Origin: an uncultured Bacteroidales bacterium
Lineage (GTDB): Bacteria; Bacteroidota; Bacteroidia; Bacteroidales; FEN-979
Direction: 5' to 3'
DNA length: 40,021 nt
Assembly (NCBI GenBank): GCA_903945175.1
Contig: CAJAUM010000103.1
Span: forward strand, 1 to 40,021
Positions within the stretch are counted from its first letter, which is position 1. Every line of letters starts with the position of its first letter. Made by a program: the position numbers and the translations under genes. Of the stretch, positions 1 to 7,484 are shown one piece after another. The notes beneath the pieces are model-generated. The model did not search any database, had not been told where the DNA came from, and was given only the letters and a program-made list of their open reading frames with translations.

Positions 1-1226
1 AAGAACAGGAAATCAAATCTCTTATCAGAGAATGCGTAGCTTTCCTCATGGAGGAAGGCTACAGTGAGCCACGGATCGCGGATTACCAGCGGCTATGGCA
101 TGATGGAATTGAGGAGTATATGAATAAAAACTCCTTGGTAAACTACAATGCTACTATTGGTGAAGATTTTTTAGGTGGCATTGCGGGAATGAGCGACTCG
201 TACATGCGCACAATCCGCCGCAATGTGCATGTACTGACCGATTTTCTTTCATACGGTAAAGTCAGAAAAAGGATAATACAATATGTATACCACGAGTTGC
301 CCGGTGAAATAGGTGAAGTTGCTTTTAAGTTTATAGAGTCGCAAGCAAGACTTCGACGCAGCAAACTGACACTTGAGAAGCACCAGCGCATTTTGAGCTA
401 TTTTATAGTCCATTTGGCATTAAAGTCAGTAACTCATGTTTCAGAAATCAGAGATGAAGATGTCCTCTCTTCCATAGCATCCGCTCATAATTGTAAGGAT
501 CATTACCTCAATACGATCCGCATGTTTTGCCGGTTTATGTATGAGCAGAAATATATAGATAAGAATGTAGAATACGTCATCGGAAGAAATAACTATCCCA
601 AACGTGAAAAACTGCCGTCAGTATATGCTGCTGCTGAGATTAAGCAAATTGAAGAGACGGTCAGCCAGTCCAGTGCGGTCGGCAGACGTGACTATGCGAT
701 GCTTCTTCTGGCCACGCGGCTCGGACTTCGTTCTTCGGACATAGCAGGACTGATGTTCGAGAATCTGGATTGGGGTCGAAACCTCATTTGCCTGACGCAG
801 TTCAAGACAAAAAAGGTGATAGAACTGCCGCTTCTGGCCGATGTCGGTGAAGCCGTTATCAACTATCTCAAGTACGGCAGACCAGTATCAGGTCTTCAGC
901 AGGTATTCCTGACTGCCTGTACTCCGTACCGTACCGTCAACAGGCTGATAATAAATGGAGCAGTAAGCAGAATAATAATAGCATCCGGTGTCGACATTTC
1001 AGGCCGCAAGTTTGGCCCCCATGCTATGCGGCATACGCTGGCAAGCCAGCTACTGCGTAACGGGACTTCGCTTCCGGTTATATCCGAAACACTTGGCCAC
1101 TCCGATACGCAGGTCACCATGAACTATCTGCGTATCGACATAAACAACCTTATGCGGTGCACCCTTGATGTACCTCTGGTATCTACCAGTTTCTATGAGC
1201 AGAAAGGAGGTGTGTTTTATGAGTGA
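1..1226 (+). CDS. Tyrosine recombinase, first of RIT trio (5' end cut by window)
   Basis: Site-specific recombinase of the phage-integrase family, cytoplasmic and DNA-binding. The frame is open from base 3 to the stop at 1224-1226. An ATG at 48 exists, but the residues before it read as continuing coding sequence (EQEIKSLIREC...), so the true start is probably upstream of the window. At least 407 residues are visible. An N-terminal SAM-like/core-binding region is followed by the catalytic domain: Arg in ATRLGLRSSD, Lys in FKTKK, HAMRHT box, then LGHS and the nucleophile Tyr in TMNYL, all intact. The length suits RitA, the longest member of such trios. Its last 8 bp overlap the start of the next recombinase, which implies translational coupling. 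Function as a transposition recombinase is inferred from the family and the trio arrangement. Confidence 0.88.
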   Translation, partial: EQEIKSLIRECVAFLMEEGYSEPRIADYQRLWHDGIEEYMNKNSLVNYNATIGEDFLGGIAGMSDSYMRTIRRNVHVLTDFLSYGKVRKRIIQYVYHELPGEIGEVAFKFIESQARLRRSKLTLEKHQRILSYFIVHLALKSVTHVSEIRDEDVLSSIASAHNCKDHYLNTIRMFCRFMYEQKYIDKNVEYVIGRNNYPKREKLPSVYAAAEIKQIEETVSQSSAVGRRDYAMLLLATRLGLRSSDIAGLMFENLDWGRNLICLTQFKTKKVIELPLLADVGEAVINYLKYGRPVSGLQQVFLTACTPYRTVNRLIINGAVSRIIIASGVDISGRKFGPHAMRHTLASQLLRNGTSLPVISETLGHSDTQVTMNYLRIDINNLMRCTLDVPLVSTSFYEQKGGVFYE

Positions 1227-2232
1227 ACAGTTTAAATACAAGAGTGTGTTTGCCCCCTATTTTGACAACTTCCTCAAGATGAAGGATACCATGGGATATG
1301 GCCTTAATAAGTTCAGATGGGTATTTTTAGAGCTTGACGGGTTCTTCATAGAAACCGGTGTCACAGATGCCTACATAACCAGTGAACAAATCGCAGCATG
1401 GAGCAAAACTCGCGTAAACGACAAAGCCAGGACACTTTACGATAAATACTCCGTCCTGTCCCAGTTCTGCCGGTATATGTGCCATCTTGGTCAGGAATGT
1501 TACATACCACGGCTGCCCAGGCAAAAGGATCTGGACTTCATACCATATGTCTTCACCCATGAACAGATGGAAAGTATCTTCAGTGAATGTGACAAACTGG
1601 CCATGCCGGTTGCCAATATGAACAGTGCTCTTTTTGCTATACCGGCTCTGATACGCTTCCTCTACAGTTCTGGTGTAAGAATTGGCGAAGCCATATTTGT
1701 CAAAAACGCAGATGTAGATTATTCACGCCATTGGATTATAATAAGGAAAACCAAAAATAAGATGCAGCGGATGGTGCCCGTTAACTCGTCCCTGGAAGAA
1801 GTGATGAAGCAATATGAAACATACAGGAACCGAATGCCGATTAAAAGTCTGATGGATAAAGAAAGTTTTTTCTTTGTATCGACCATCGGAAAACCACTGA
1901 CAAACGGGACAGTATATGGCTGGTTCAAAAAGGTACTGAGGCAATGTGGCATACATCATATCGGGAAGAAGCAAGGGCCTCGTGTTCATGATATCCGCCA
2001 CACCAGCGCGGTACACTCCTTTGAAAAAATGGTAAAAGGTGGAGTCGACATTTATTGCGCACTACCGATCCTTTCTACCTTCCTCGGACATAAGACAATA
2101 AAAGGTACAGAAAAATATGTAAGGATGGTACAAGAAATTTATCCTGACATCATCGGGATGGAAAATCCGGTCACATCTTTTGTGTTCCCCCAAAAACCCG
2201 AAATAGAACTCGACTATGGAAACAGCTACTGA
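1219..2232 (+). CDS. Tyrosine recombinase, second of RIT trio
   Basis: A 337-residue phage-integrase-family recombinase. The start at ATG 1219 is chosen over the longer frame from 1165 because a good ribosome-binding site (AAAGGAGG, 1203-1210) sits 8 bp before it and the overlap with the upstream gene shrinks to 8 bp. Catalytic residues are visible: Arg in SSGVRIGEA, Lys in RKTKNK, HDIRHT box, FLGHK and Tyr in TEKYVR. It has the N-terminal SAM-like DNA-binding domain and the C-terminal catalytic domain in the usual order. It sits between the first and third recombinases with overlaps on both sides, so the three are almost certainly one transcript. It corresponds to RitB by position and size. 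Its separate biochemical role is not known to me. Confidence 0.88.
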   Translation: MSEQFKYKSVFAPYFDNFLKMKDTMGYGLNKFRWVFLELDGFFIETGVTDAYITSEQIAAWSKTRVNDKARTLYDKYSVLSQFCRYMCHLGQECYIPRLPRQKDLDFIPYVFTHEQMESIFSECDKLAMPVANMNSALFAIPALIRFLYSSGVRIGEAIFVKNADVDYSRHWIIIRKTKNKMQRMVPVNSSLEEVMKQYETYRNRMPIKSLMDKESFFFVSTIGKPLTNGTVYGWFKKVLRQCGIHHIGKKQGPRVHDIRHTSAVHSFEKMVKGGVDIYCALPILSTFLGHKTIKGTEKYVRMVQEIYPDIIGMENPVTSFVFPQKPEIELDYGNSY

Positions 2233-3247
2233 TTTTGCAAAATACCTGACAAAATTCTTCACAGAATATCTTGTCGGAGAAAGGGGAGCCAGCTCCCATA
2301 CAATTAGATCGTATAGCGATACTTTTACCCTCGTGCTTACCTATATGGATAAAGTCAGGCACATAGCAGCTGACAGGCTGGCTTTCAACCACTTTTACAG
2401 GGAAACTGTTCTGGACTTCCTTGACTGGCTGCAGAAAGAACGAAATTGCGCCAACTCAACCAGGAACCAACGGCTGGCCGCCCTGCACTCATTTTTTAAA
2501 TATATGCAATATGAAGACGTCAAGCAACTTGAACGATGGCAAAACATCCTGTCTATCAGGGTTAAGAGGCATGAAAAAAGAAGTTCTGTCAATTACCTGA
2601 CCGTCGAAGGGATCAAGTTCATACTGGAACAGATACCTGTAAACACGAAAGAAGGACGGCGAAACCTTGCATTACTAGCATTGCTTTATGACAGCGGTGC
2701 CAGAGCACATGAACTCATAGACCTTTCCCCATCATCCTTGAATCTGAACAAACCATGTTATGTTACCCTTTTGGGAAAGGGAAACAAAAAAAGAATAGTT
2801 CCATTGCAGAATGAGCAGGTAAAGTTACTGATATCTTATATGAAGGAAAACCACCTTGACAACCCAGCATACAACCAACGGCCGTTGTTTGCCAACAACC
2901 GGGGTGGAAGGCTGACAAACTCAGGTGTGACCTATATCCTAAACCTTTATGCAAATAATGCACGGATACTCAGACCTGAACTTATAAACGAAAAAATCAG
3001 TCCGCACACGTTCCGACACAGCAAAGCAATGCATCTTTTACAATCCGGTGTAAATCTGGTTTATATACGTGATATCTTAGGGCATGTATCGATACAGACT
3101 ACAGAAATCTATGCAAGAGCTGACTCAAAGCAAAAACGTGAAGCATTGGAAGCTGCATATATCGATATCATAACAGTTCATGCAAATGAAGGCAGCTGGG
3201 AAAAGGACTCGAAACTTAGGGAATGGCTGAAGAATTTTGCAAAATAA
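2216..3247 (+). CDS. Tyrosine recombinase, third of RIT trio
   Basis: A 343-residue XerC/D-like tyrosine recombinase. The ATG at 2216 lies inside the end of the second recombinase (17-bp overlap). Catalytic set: Arg in YDSGARAHEL, Lys in GKGNKKR, HTFRHS box, ILGHV and Tyr in TEIYARA. The N-terminal SAM-like domain starts near residue 10 (FFTEYLVGERG). It is the last gene before the element's right terminus, whose palindromes begin 5 bp after the stop codon. It corresponds to RitC by order. The gene shows no frameshift or missing key residue, so the trio looks potentially active. Confidence 0.88.
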   Translation: METATDFAKYLTKFFTEYLVGERGASSHTIRSYSDTFTLVLTYMDKVRHIAADRLAFNHFYRETVLDFLDWLQKERNCANSTRNQRLAALHSFFKYMQYEDVKQLERWQNILSIRVKRHEKRSSVNYLTVEGIKFILEQIPVNTKEGRRNLALLALLYDSGARAHELIDLSPSSLNLNKPCYVTLLGKGNKKRIVPLQNEQVKLLISYMKENHLDNPAYNQRPLFANNRGGRLTNSGVTYILNLYANNARILRPELINEKISPHTFRHSKAMHLLQSGVNLVYIRDILGHVSIQTTEIYARADSKQKREALEAAYIDIITVHANEGSWEKDSKLREWLKNFAK

Positions 3248-3252
3248 TCAAT

Positions 3253-3350
3253 ATCGTTATCCAAAGTTGTTTTAACAAGTAAATGAGATAAATTGCTGAT
3301 TGGCAATCTTATTTGTAAAGATACTTTGGATAACGATTTACTTTGGATAA
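3253..3350. repeat. Right terminus of RIT element: inverted and direct copies of an 11-bp motif
   Basis: The motif TTATCCAAAGT occurs at 3257-3267, and its reverse complement ACTTTGGATAA occurs twice, at 3323-3333 and 3340-3350. The first and second copies are the core of a perfect 15-bp inverted repeat (3253-3267 against 3323-3337). Between the arms is a second, smaller hairpin (ATTGC 3292-3296 with GCAAT 3303-3307, extendable with one bulge). The outermost copy ends where the interrupted toxin sequence resumes. Inference: these are recombinase binding or crossover sites, and the fold could also act as a transcription end for the trio. Confidence 0.75.
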
Positions 3351-3553
3351 GAGAACCGCTGAATTAATCCAAATCCTTTTGAAAGTGATGTGCCGCCTTT
3401 TAATTCAAACTCTATTCCTTGTTGTTGTAAACCATAAAGCGCATGCATGATCCAGTAGTCCTTTTCCACCAATGCATTATCGATGCCAAGTTTCGAGGAA
3501 ACAATGGCTAAAAGGTCTTTGAATTCGGGATCGTTATGGAGAAAATCAGGCAT
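3338..3553 (-). pseudogene. AbiEii/AbiGii-type nucleotidyltransferase toxin, truncated by RIT insertion
   Basis: The remaining frame gives 71 residues. It contains the family's N-terminal signature: an Ala-Leu-Val-Glu-Lys-Asp-Tyr-Trp segment near residues 28-35, then FELKGGTSLSKGFGLIQRFS. Known: in AbiEii toxins the GGTSLSK motif belongs to the nucleotidyltransferase fold, and Arg-Phe-Ser is followed by an acidic EDID-type motif that supplies metal-binding residues. Here Ser is followed by Tyr-Pro-Lys and a stop, all three encoded by the RIT terminal motif. The toxin therefore lacks its acidic active-site residues and most of its length. It follows the antitoxin gene with an 8-bp overlap, as in intact pairs. 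The missing part should lie left of the element, outside this window. Confidence 0.8.
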
Positions 3554-4130
3554 GAATCAATTCGGTTTTGCGCAAAACTGATTTTAATAACTTTTTTGTT
3601 GCGCCTGATCCATACTGTTGCGTCATCTTCATTAATTCAAGGGTTTCAAAACGGTCAGCATTTTTCTGAAAGCTCTTTATTACCTTATCCTGGTCCTCAG
3701 CTAATTCACCAAGGTTGTTCAGTAAATCTATTACCAGGAATTCCAGGCTAAGTGTGGCCGGGAAGGCGGATTTCAATTTAAACAGGAGTTTTTTACCATT
3801 CAATAAGAATTCCCCATGACGTTTGTGGTTATATACCCAAGTGGTATTGTATAACTGGGTTAGTCCAAGCCCAAGGGAATTGTACCCATTGGGTGAAACG
3901 AGCAAAAAGGATTTGTCTTTGAGGAAGCGCTCAACAAGGTCGTGGTCACTGGGGGGAACCATTCCGAATTTTGATTTTTTCGGTGCATAGTAAAGCCCCT
4001 GCCCCAGCTTCATTAGTGTACCATCCTTGGTTAACCGGCTTAAATGACGATCCACCGCAGTAGAATAATACTCTAAGTCGGAACGGCGATAAACTTCACC
4101 AGGTTTGATATGTTGCTTTAATAATTCCAT
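3546..4130 (-). CDS. AbiEi-type antitoxin (DUF6088-like), orphaned
   Basis: A 194-residue protein of the type IV toxin-antitoxin antitoxin class. The ATG at 4130 is preferred to one at 4196 because the extra N-terminal 22 residues are hydrophobic and unlike the family. Sequence from the chosen start shows an N-terminal winged-helix-like region (VYRRSDL...AVDRHLSRL, with GLYYAPKKSKFG). This is followed by the family's central part (FLLVSPNGYNSLGLGLTQLY). Known: AbiEi proteins bind the promoter and oppose the AbiEii nucleotidyltransferase without direct complex formation. Its partner gene, 8 bp overlapping, is broken by the RIT element, so the antitoxin has no visible toxin to counter. A possible -7 box on the minus strand (TATCTTTG, 4142-4149) lies just upstream. 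It lacks a well-placed -33 partner. Confidence 0.75.
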   Translation of the reverse strand: MELLKQHIKPGEVYRRSDLEYYSTAVDRHLSRLTKDGTLMKLGQGLYYAPKKSKFGMVPPSDHDLVERFLKDKSFLLVSPNGYNSLGLGLTQLYNTTWVYNHKRHGEFLLNGKKLLFKLKSAFPATLSLEFLVIDLLNNLGELAEDQDKVIKSFQKNADRFETLELMKMTQQYGSGATKKLLKSVLRKTELIHA

Positions 4131-4292
4131 AATAATCCATGCAAAGATAAGAACAAAAATCAAACCTGCATGCAAATATGTGAAAAATTCATGCAACCAG
4201 ACGCAAATATGCCCCCCACCCTGAAAAAATAAACCATTTTTGCTCTTGACAACTGAATTATTAACTTGGTTTTGTTCGTTTCTTGTTGTAGC

Positions 4293-5294
4293 TTATTTAA
4301 CCGGGAAAAAGATATGGGTCTCCCATTTCATGGTGTCCTTTTCAACCATTGGGTTGGTAATATAGATTTCTGAAGGTCCACCGGTTTCAATTTTAGCAGC
4401 CGCTTTAATATAGGATGCCAGCGCCCGGTATGCAGGTTCTGTTTTGCTGTAAGGTCCAAAATAGATCGCTTTTACGCCCATTTGTTCAGGAAGTTTAACC
4501 ACCTGGATACGACCCTTCCCTTTTTCTGCCTTTACTACAGGAATGCAGATATTCATTACAGAGAAATAGGTAACGGAGTCCCACCTGAGATAAGTGGCAA
4601 ATGGCGATCCATTTTGAACAAGCTTATTGGCCTTGATAAAACCGTACAACTCCCCATAGGCTTTTCCCATCACAGCTCCATATTCCTTTGGTCCGGCTGA
4701 ATCAAGCACTGATACGACTGTTTGGGCAGGAATTACGCATTCCTCAATAGGTGGCCATCCATTCCGCTCTTCAGCTACCTTTTTCAGTTTGATCAATCCT
4801 TTCTCAAAATCAGGTCCCATCATTCGATCCATCAATAAACCCATATAACGGTTTAAAGGATTGTACCCGAGATCACCTTCGTCAAACCACGATACTTTAC
4901 AGGAATCGCCCAGCTTTTCAATGATGATTTTACCTTTTGACTTATACTGTCCTTCATTAAAGGCTAAATCATATCCGACAAGCTGACCGGGAATCAGTTC
5001 ACTGGAAATCATTTCGCCCTGGCCTAATTTTTTACCGTTCCATTTCCATGATGCGCCGACCTGTCCCGGACTGCCTGATATTTCAAAAACTGCCGTAGAG
5101 TCAAATTCTTTTGTCCAGGCCACCCATACATGCCATTGCTGAAAATTGCCTGAGAGGGCATAGATTACTTCAGGTCCAGCTTTTATGGCTATACTCCTTT
5201 CAACTTTATAGGTCTTGGGCAAAAGGAATGATACGATAATAAGAACTGCCAGGATTCCCAGAATCCACAGAAGAATTTTCTTGAATGTTTTCAT
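4293..5294 (-). CDS. SRPBCC-fold protein with GyrI-like C-terminal domain
   Basis: 333 residues. The N-terminus is a strongly hydrophobic helix (about residues 7-24), either an uncleaved anchor or signal peptide. Residues about 30-165 resemble the SRPBCC/polyketide-cyclase fold (start YKVERSIAIKA, then WHVWVAWTKEFD and GEMISSELIPG). Residues about 185-333 resemble GyrI-like/effector-binding domains (IPAQTVVSVL, KAIYFGPYSKTEPAYRALASY, then EIYITNP). Proteins with this two-domain order are common in Bacteroidota. Both folds bind small hydrophobic ligands, but no reaction is established for this architecture. It is a single gene divergent from the SDR gene at 5393. A promoter matching the phylum consensus is seen at 5316-5346. 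Confidence 0.75.
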   Translation of the reverse strand: MKTFKKILLWILGILAVLIIVSFLLPKTYKVERSIAIKAGPEVIYALSGNFQQWHVWVAWTKEFDSTAVFEISGSPGQVGASWKWNGKKLGQGEMISSELIPGQLVGYDLAFNEGQYKSKGKIIIEKLGDSCKVSWFDEGDLGYNPLNRYMGLLMDRMMGPDFEKGLIKLKKVAEERNGWPPIEECVIPAQTVVSVLDSAGPKEYGAVMGKAYGELYGFIKANKLVQNGSPFATYLRWDSVTYFSVMNICIPVVKAEKGKGRIQVVKLPEQMGVKAIYFGPYSKTEPAYRALASYIKAAAKIETGGPSEIYITNPMVEKDTMKWETHIFFPVK

Positions 5295-5315
5295 ATTTCA
5301 TGTTTTGATGCCATG

Positions 5316-5346
5316 TAAAGTTAATTTGTATTATTGGATTCACAAA
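5316..5346 (-). promoter_or_regulatory. Bacteroidota-type promoter for the SRPBCC/GyrI-like gene
   Basis: On the minus strand, TTTG (5346-5343) and TAACTTTA (5323-5316) are separated by exactly 19 bp. The consensus is TTTG-N19-TAnnTTTG, so one base differs. It ends 21 bp before the ATG at 5294. Confidence 0.5.
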
Positions 5347-5392
5347 TTTTCAATCGAAATATTCCTATTTTTGCCGTTTAACACAACTTTTA

Positions 5393-6376
5393 ATGAAAAT
5401 TGCTGTATCCGGCGCCAATGGCCATGTCGGCGTAAATCTTTGCAAGACTTTGATTGAACAAGGCCATCAGGTGAACGCTTTGGCCCACAACCATTCCCAG
5501 GGACTCGATCAGTTGGCGCTTCAAATCATCCACGGAGATGTTCTGGATCCGAAATCCTTAAGACCGCTATTAGAGGATGTGGAGGTGGTTTTCCATCTTG
5601 CCGCAAAAATATCAATTGAAGGCGACCGTGATGGAATGGTTCACCGCATCAATACTGAAGGACCAAGGAATATGCTCACCGTGGCGCGTGAATGCAAAAT
5701 CAAACGGTTTATCCACTTCAGCTCCATTCATGCATTCCAACAACATCCGGTGGGTCAGCTGCTGGATGAATCGCGGCCTTTGGTTGAGCAACATGAAGGT
5801 TTTGCATATGATCGTTCTAAGGCCAATGGAGAACGGCTCGTCATGGAGGCTGCTAAAAACGGACTTGATGCATTGGTATTGAGTCCGACGGCCATCATCG
5901 GCCCTGCTGATCCTGAACCATCGCTCGTTGGTAGCGCAGTGATTGACATTTATAACCACAAGATACCATCACTGGTGCCCGGAGGATATGATTGGGTGGA
6001 TGTCAGAGACATTGTTGCTGCGGCTATTTCAGCCATCGAGCACGGCAGGACTGGCGAAAAATACCTTCTTTCGGGGCATTGGCATAGCTTACAGGAATTT
6101 TCAGCATTGATTCAACTGCACTCAGGGCGAAAAACGGTAAGTACAGTATTGCCAATGTGGATTGCCCGGTTTGGGCTACCCTTTATCACACTTTACAGTA
6201 AACTATCAGGGGTGAAACCATTGTATACCAGTGAATCACTCACCATCATTTCTGAAGGGAACCGCACCATCAGCAATGTAAAAGCCAGGAACGATCTGAA
6301 TTTTAACCCGCGCCCCCTTACAGAGACGATTGAAGATTTTCTGATTTGGCTTAAGGAAAATGCTTACATCAAATAA
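5393..6376 (+). CDS. Extended SDR family NAD(P)-dependent epimerase/dehydratase/reductase
   Basis: 327 residues. The Rossmann nucleotide-binding motif GANGHVG is at residues 7-13. The motif HLAAKIS follows, then the catalytic Ser in HFSSIHAF and the YxxxK pair in FAYDRSKANGERL. Overall it resembles the dihydroflavonol-reductase/HpnA/3-beta-hydroxysteroid-dehydrogenase branch of extended SDRs, including the mid-protein LSPTAIIGPAD and WVDVRDIVAAA segments. A -7-like box TATTTTTG (5366-5373) lies 19 bp before the ATG. The next gene, a steroid 5-alpha-reductase-like membrane enzyme, starts 11 bp after the stop, so the two form a probable operon. Inference: the SDR acts on the same hydrophobic alcohol or ketone pathway. 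Substrate is unknown. A sugar-nucleotide epimerase role is less likely given this neighbour. Confidence 0.8.
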   Translation: MKIAVSGANGHVGVNLCKTLIEQGHQVNALAHNHSQGLDQLALQIIHGDVLDPKSLRPLLEDVEVVFHLAAKISIEGDRDGMVHRINTEGPRNMLTVARECKIKRFIHFSSIHAFQQHPVGQLLDESRPLVEQHEGFAYDRSKANGERLVMEAAKNGLDALVLSPTAIIGPADPEPSLVGSAVIDIYNHKIPSLVPGGYDWVDVRDIVAAAISAIEHGRTGEKYLLSGHWHSLQEFSALIQLHSGRKTVSTVLPMWIARFGLPFITLYSKLSGVKPLYTSESLTIISEGNRTISNVKARNDLNFNPRPLTETIEDFLIWLKENAYIK

Positions 6377-6387
6377 CTGCGTAAAAC

Positions 6388-7152
6388 ATGCAAGAATCTA
6401 CTTTTTTTCTGATCGTTTATGCCTGGATTGCCATTGCGATTTTTATTTTTCCGATCGTCATTCGTATCGTAGCGCCCTACGGTCGTCACACCAGTATGAA
6501 ATGGGGCGCCATGATCGATAACCGGGCTGGCTGGATTTTGATGGAATTGCCGGCACTGCTGGTTTTTGCCGGTTTTTACCTTTTCGGTTCGGGCACTCAT
6601 CCGACCGTAACCTGGATTTTTTTCGGCATGTGGGCGTTGCATTACATCAACCGTACCTTTATATTTCCCTCCCGCCTTCGCACCAAAGGAAAAAAGATGC
6701 CGCTTGCCATTGTTTTTATGGCCATCGGATTCAATTTCGTCAACGGATTTATCAATGGATATTACCTGGGGTCAATTGCGACCGAAGCACAGTATCCGGT
6801 ATCTTACCTGGCAGATCCACGGTTTATTGCCGGTTTTCTCATCTTCTTCTTTGGCATGTTTATCAACTGGCAGTCAGATAACATTCTTATTCATTTGAGA
6901 AAGCCGGGAGAAACAGGGTATAAAATTCCCCAAAAGGGATTTTTTCGTTATGTCTCATGTCCAAACCATTTTGGTGAAATAGTCGAATGGTCAGGGTTCG
7001 CTTTGATGGTTTGGAGTTTGCCTGCACTGGCTTTTGCAATTTGGACTTTGGTAAACCTGATGCCGAGGGCGATCCACCATCACAAGTGGTATAAAGAAAC
7101 ATTCCCTGAATATCCTGCCAAGCGCAACGCACTCATTCCTTTTATTTTTTAG
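6388..7152 (+). CDS. Steroid 5-alpha-reductase/DUF1295-like integral membrane enzyme
   Basis: 254 residues with about six hydrophobic segments. The C-terminal part shows the steroid-dehydrogenase family signature: GFFRYVSCPNHFGEIVEW near residues 180-200, and HHHKWYKETFPEYPAKRNAL followed by the hydrophobic end. Known: these membrane enzymes reduce an activated C=C bond with NAD(P)H. Members include eukaryotic SRD5A, enoyl reductases and gut-bacterial 5-alpha-reductases. Length matches the family, and both ends look complete. It is 11 bp after the SDR gene and is followed by a non-coding gap that holds a convergent RNA candidate, whose hairpin could stop transcription from either side. The physiological substrate (sterol, steroid, fatty acyl or polyprenyl compound) cannot be decided from sequence. 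Confidence 0.82.
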   Translation: MQESTFFLIVYAWIAIAIFIFPIVIRIVAPYGRHTSMKWGAMIDNRAGWILMELPALLVFAGFYLFGSGTHPTVTWIFFGMWALHYINRTFIFPSRLRTKGKKMPLAIVFMAIGFNFVNGFINGYYLGSIATEAQYPVSYLADPRFIAGFLIFFFGMFINWQSDNILIHLRKPGETGYKIPQKGFFRYVSCPNHFGEIVEWSGFALMVWSLPALAFAIWTLVNLMPRAIHHHKWYKETFPEYPAKRNALIPFIF

Positions 7153-7159
7153 TCGCCGC

Positions 7160-7480
7160 ATAAAACACCGATGGGAACCGCCTCTGGCCGAAGTGGTTCC
7201 CATCCCGTCATCAGTTGCCGTGGCCTACCGATGCGTTCAAGCTACTGTTATTGAGGCTGGCTTATTCAGGTTGGGTCTCCCCTCCCCTTTCTTCCCGATC
7301 CGTTTCTTCGGCAGCCCTTGCGGACCACTTGGGAATTGGACCCTGTTTCAAAAACCTGCTCTTTATCCACTTAAACCTTGCGGCCTAAGTTTCTCTGTTG
7401 CGTGGTCGGGAGTGCTGGTACCATACGGATCCTACTTTCACCTTCCTGTTTTTGATGCGGACCTTTTATCGCTCGCTTGA
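7160..7480 (-). ncRNA. Candidate structured RNA of about 320 nt, family not identified
   Basis: The 430-bp gap 7153-7585 lacks a credible protein but has the parts of an RNA gene on the minus strand. There is a consensus promoter just upstream (7485-7516), dense helices, and a strong terminal hairpin (7170-7204). Visible helices include two GCAA-tetraloop stems: CTTAGGCC-GCAA-GGTTTAAG (near 7392-7373) and GTGGTCC-GCAA-GGGCTGC (near 7328-7311). Both use G-U pairs that only work if the minus strand is the transcript. There is also a long-range pair GGGTC/GACCC extended by AGGTT/AACCT, and GATCCG/CGGATC. A segment CGACCACGCAACAGAGA resembles part of bacterial RNase P RNA, but the universal P4 strands and other conserved blocks of RNase P were not found. 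No tmRNA, SRP or 6S signature was found either. Transcript ends are approximate. Confidence 0.6.
7170..7204 (-). terminator. Terminal hairpin of the RNA candidate, possibly bidirectional
   Basis: A perfect 10-bp inverted repeat, GATGGGAACC (7170-7179) with GGTTCCCATC (7195-7204), has a 15-nt loop that can pair further. On the minus strand a short T-rich run (GGTGTTTTA) follows. On the plus strand it lies 18 bp after the stop of the 5-alpha-reductase-like gene and could also end that transcript. Confidence 0.55.
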
Positions 7481-7484
7481 TTTT

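Larger units (their letters stand above)
1..3350 (+). mobile_element. RIT-type element (three tandem tyrosine recombinases), left end outside window
   Basis: Seen: three tyrosine recombinase genes in one direction overlap by 8 and 17 bp, and all keep the R, K, HxxR, H and Y catalytic set. A palindromic right terminus follows immediately. Known: this gene arrangement defines Recombinase In Trio elements, which carry little else. The right boundary is placed near 3350. There the reading frame of the interrupted AbiEii-type toxin, read from the other side, stops matching its family after Arg-Phe-Ser, and a copy of the element's 11-bp terminal motif begins. The left end, any target duplication and the rest of the toxin gene would lie upstream of the window. 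Inference: a recent insertion, since all three genes are intact and the truncated toxin remnant is still open. Confidence 0.8.

Noticed and set aside
1165-1218. Longer N-terminus for the second RIT recombinase
   Set aside because: The extra 18 codons only shadow the end of the first gene. A good ribosome-binding site precedes ATG 1219.
7193-7480. Plus-strand 95-codon open frame over the non-coding gap
   Set aside because: Composition (many Pro, Cys, Phe, Leu runs) is unlike its neighbours. It lies antisense to strong RNA helices and has no start context or family resemblance.
7160-7480. RNase P RNA as identity of the structured RNA
   Set aside because: Only one short stretch resembles it. 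The universal GGAAAGUCC block, the matching 3' P4 strand and the AGAUNAAUG-type block were not found on either strand.
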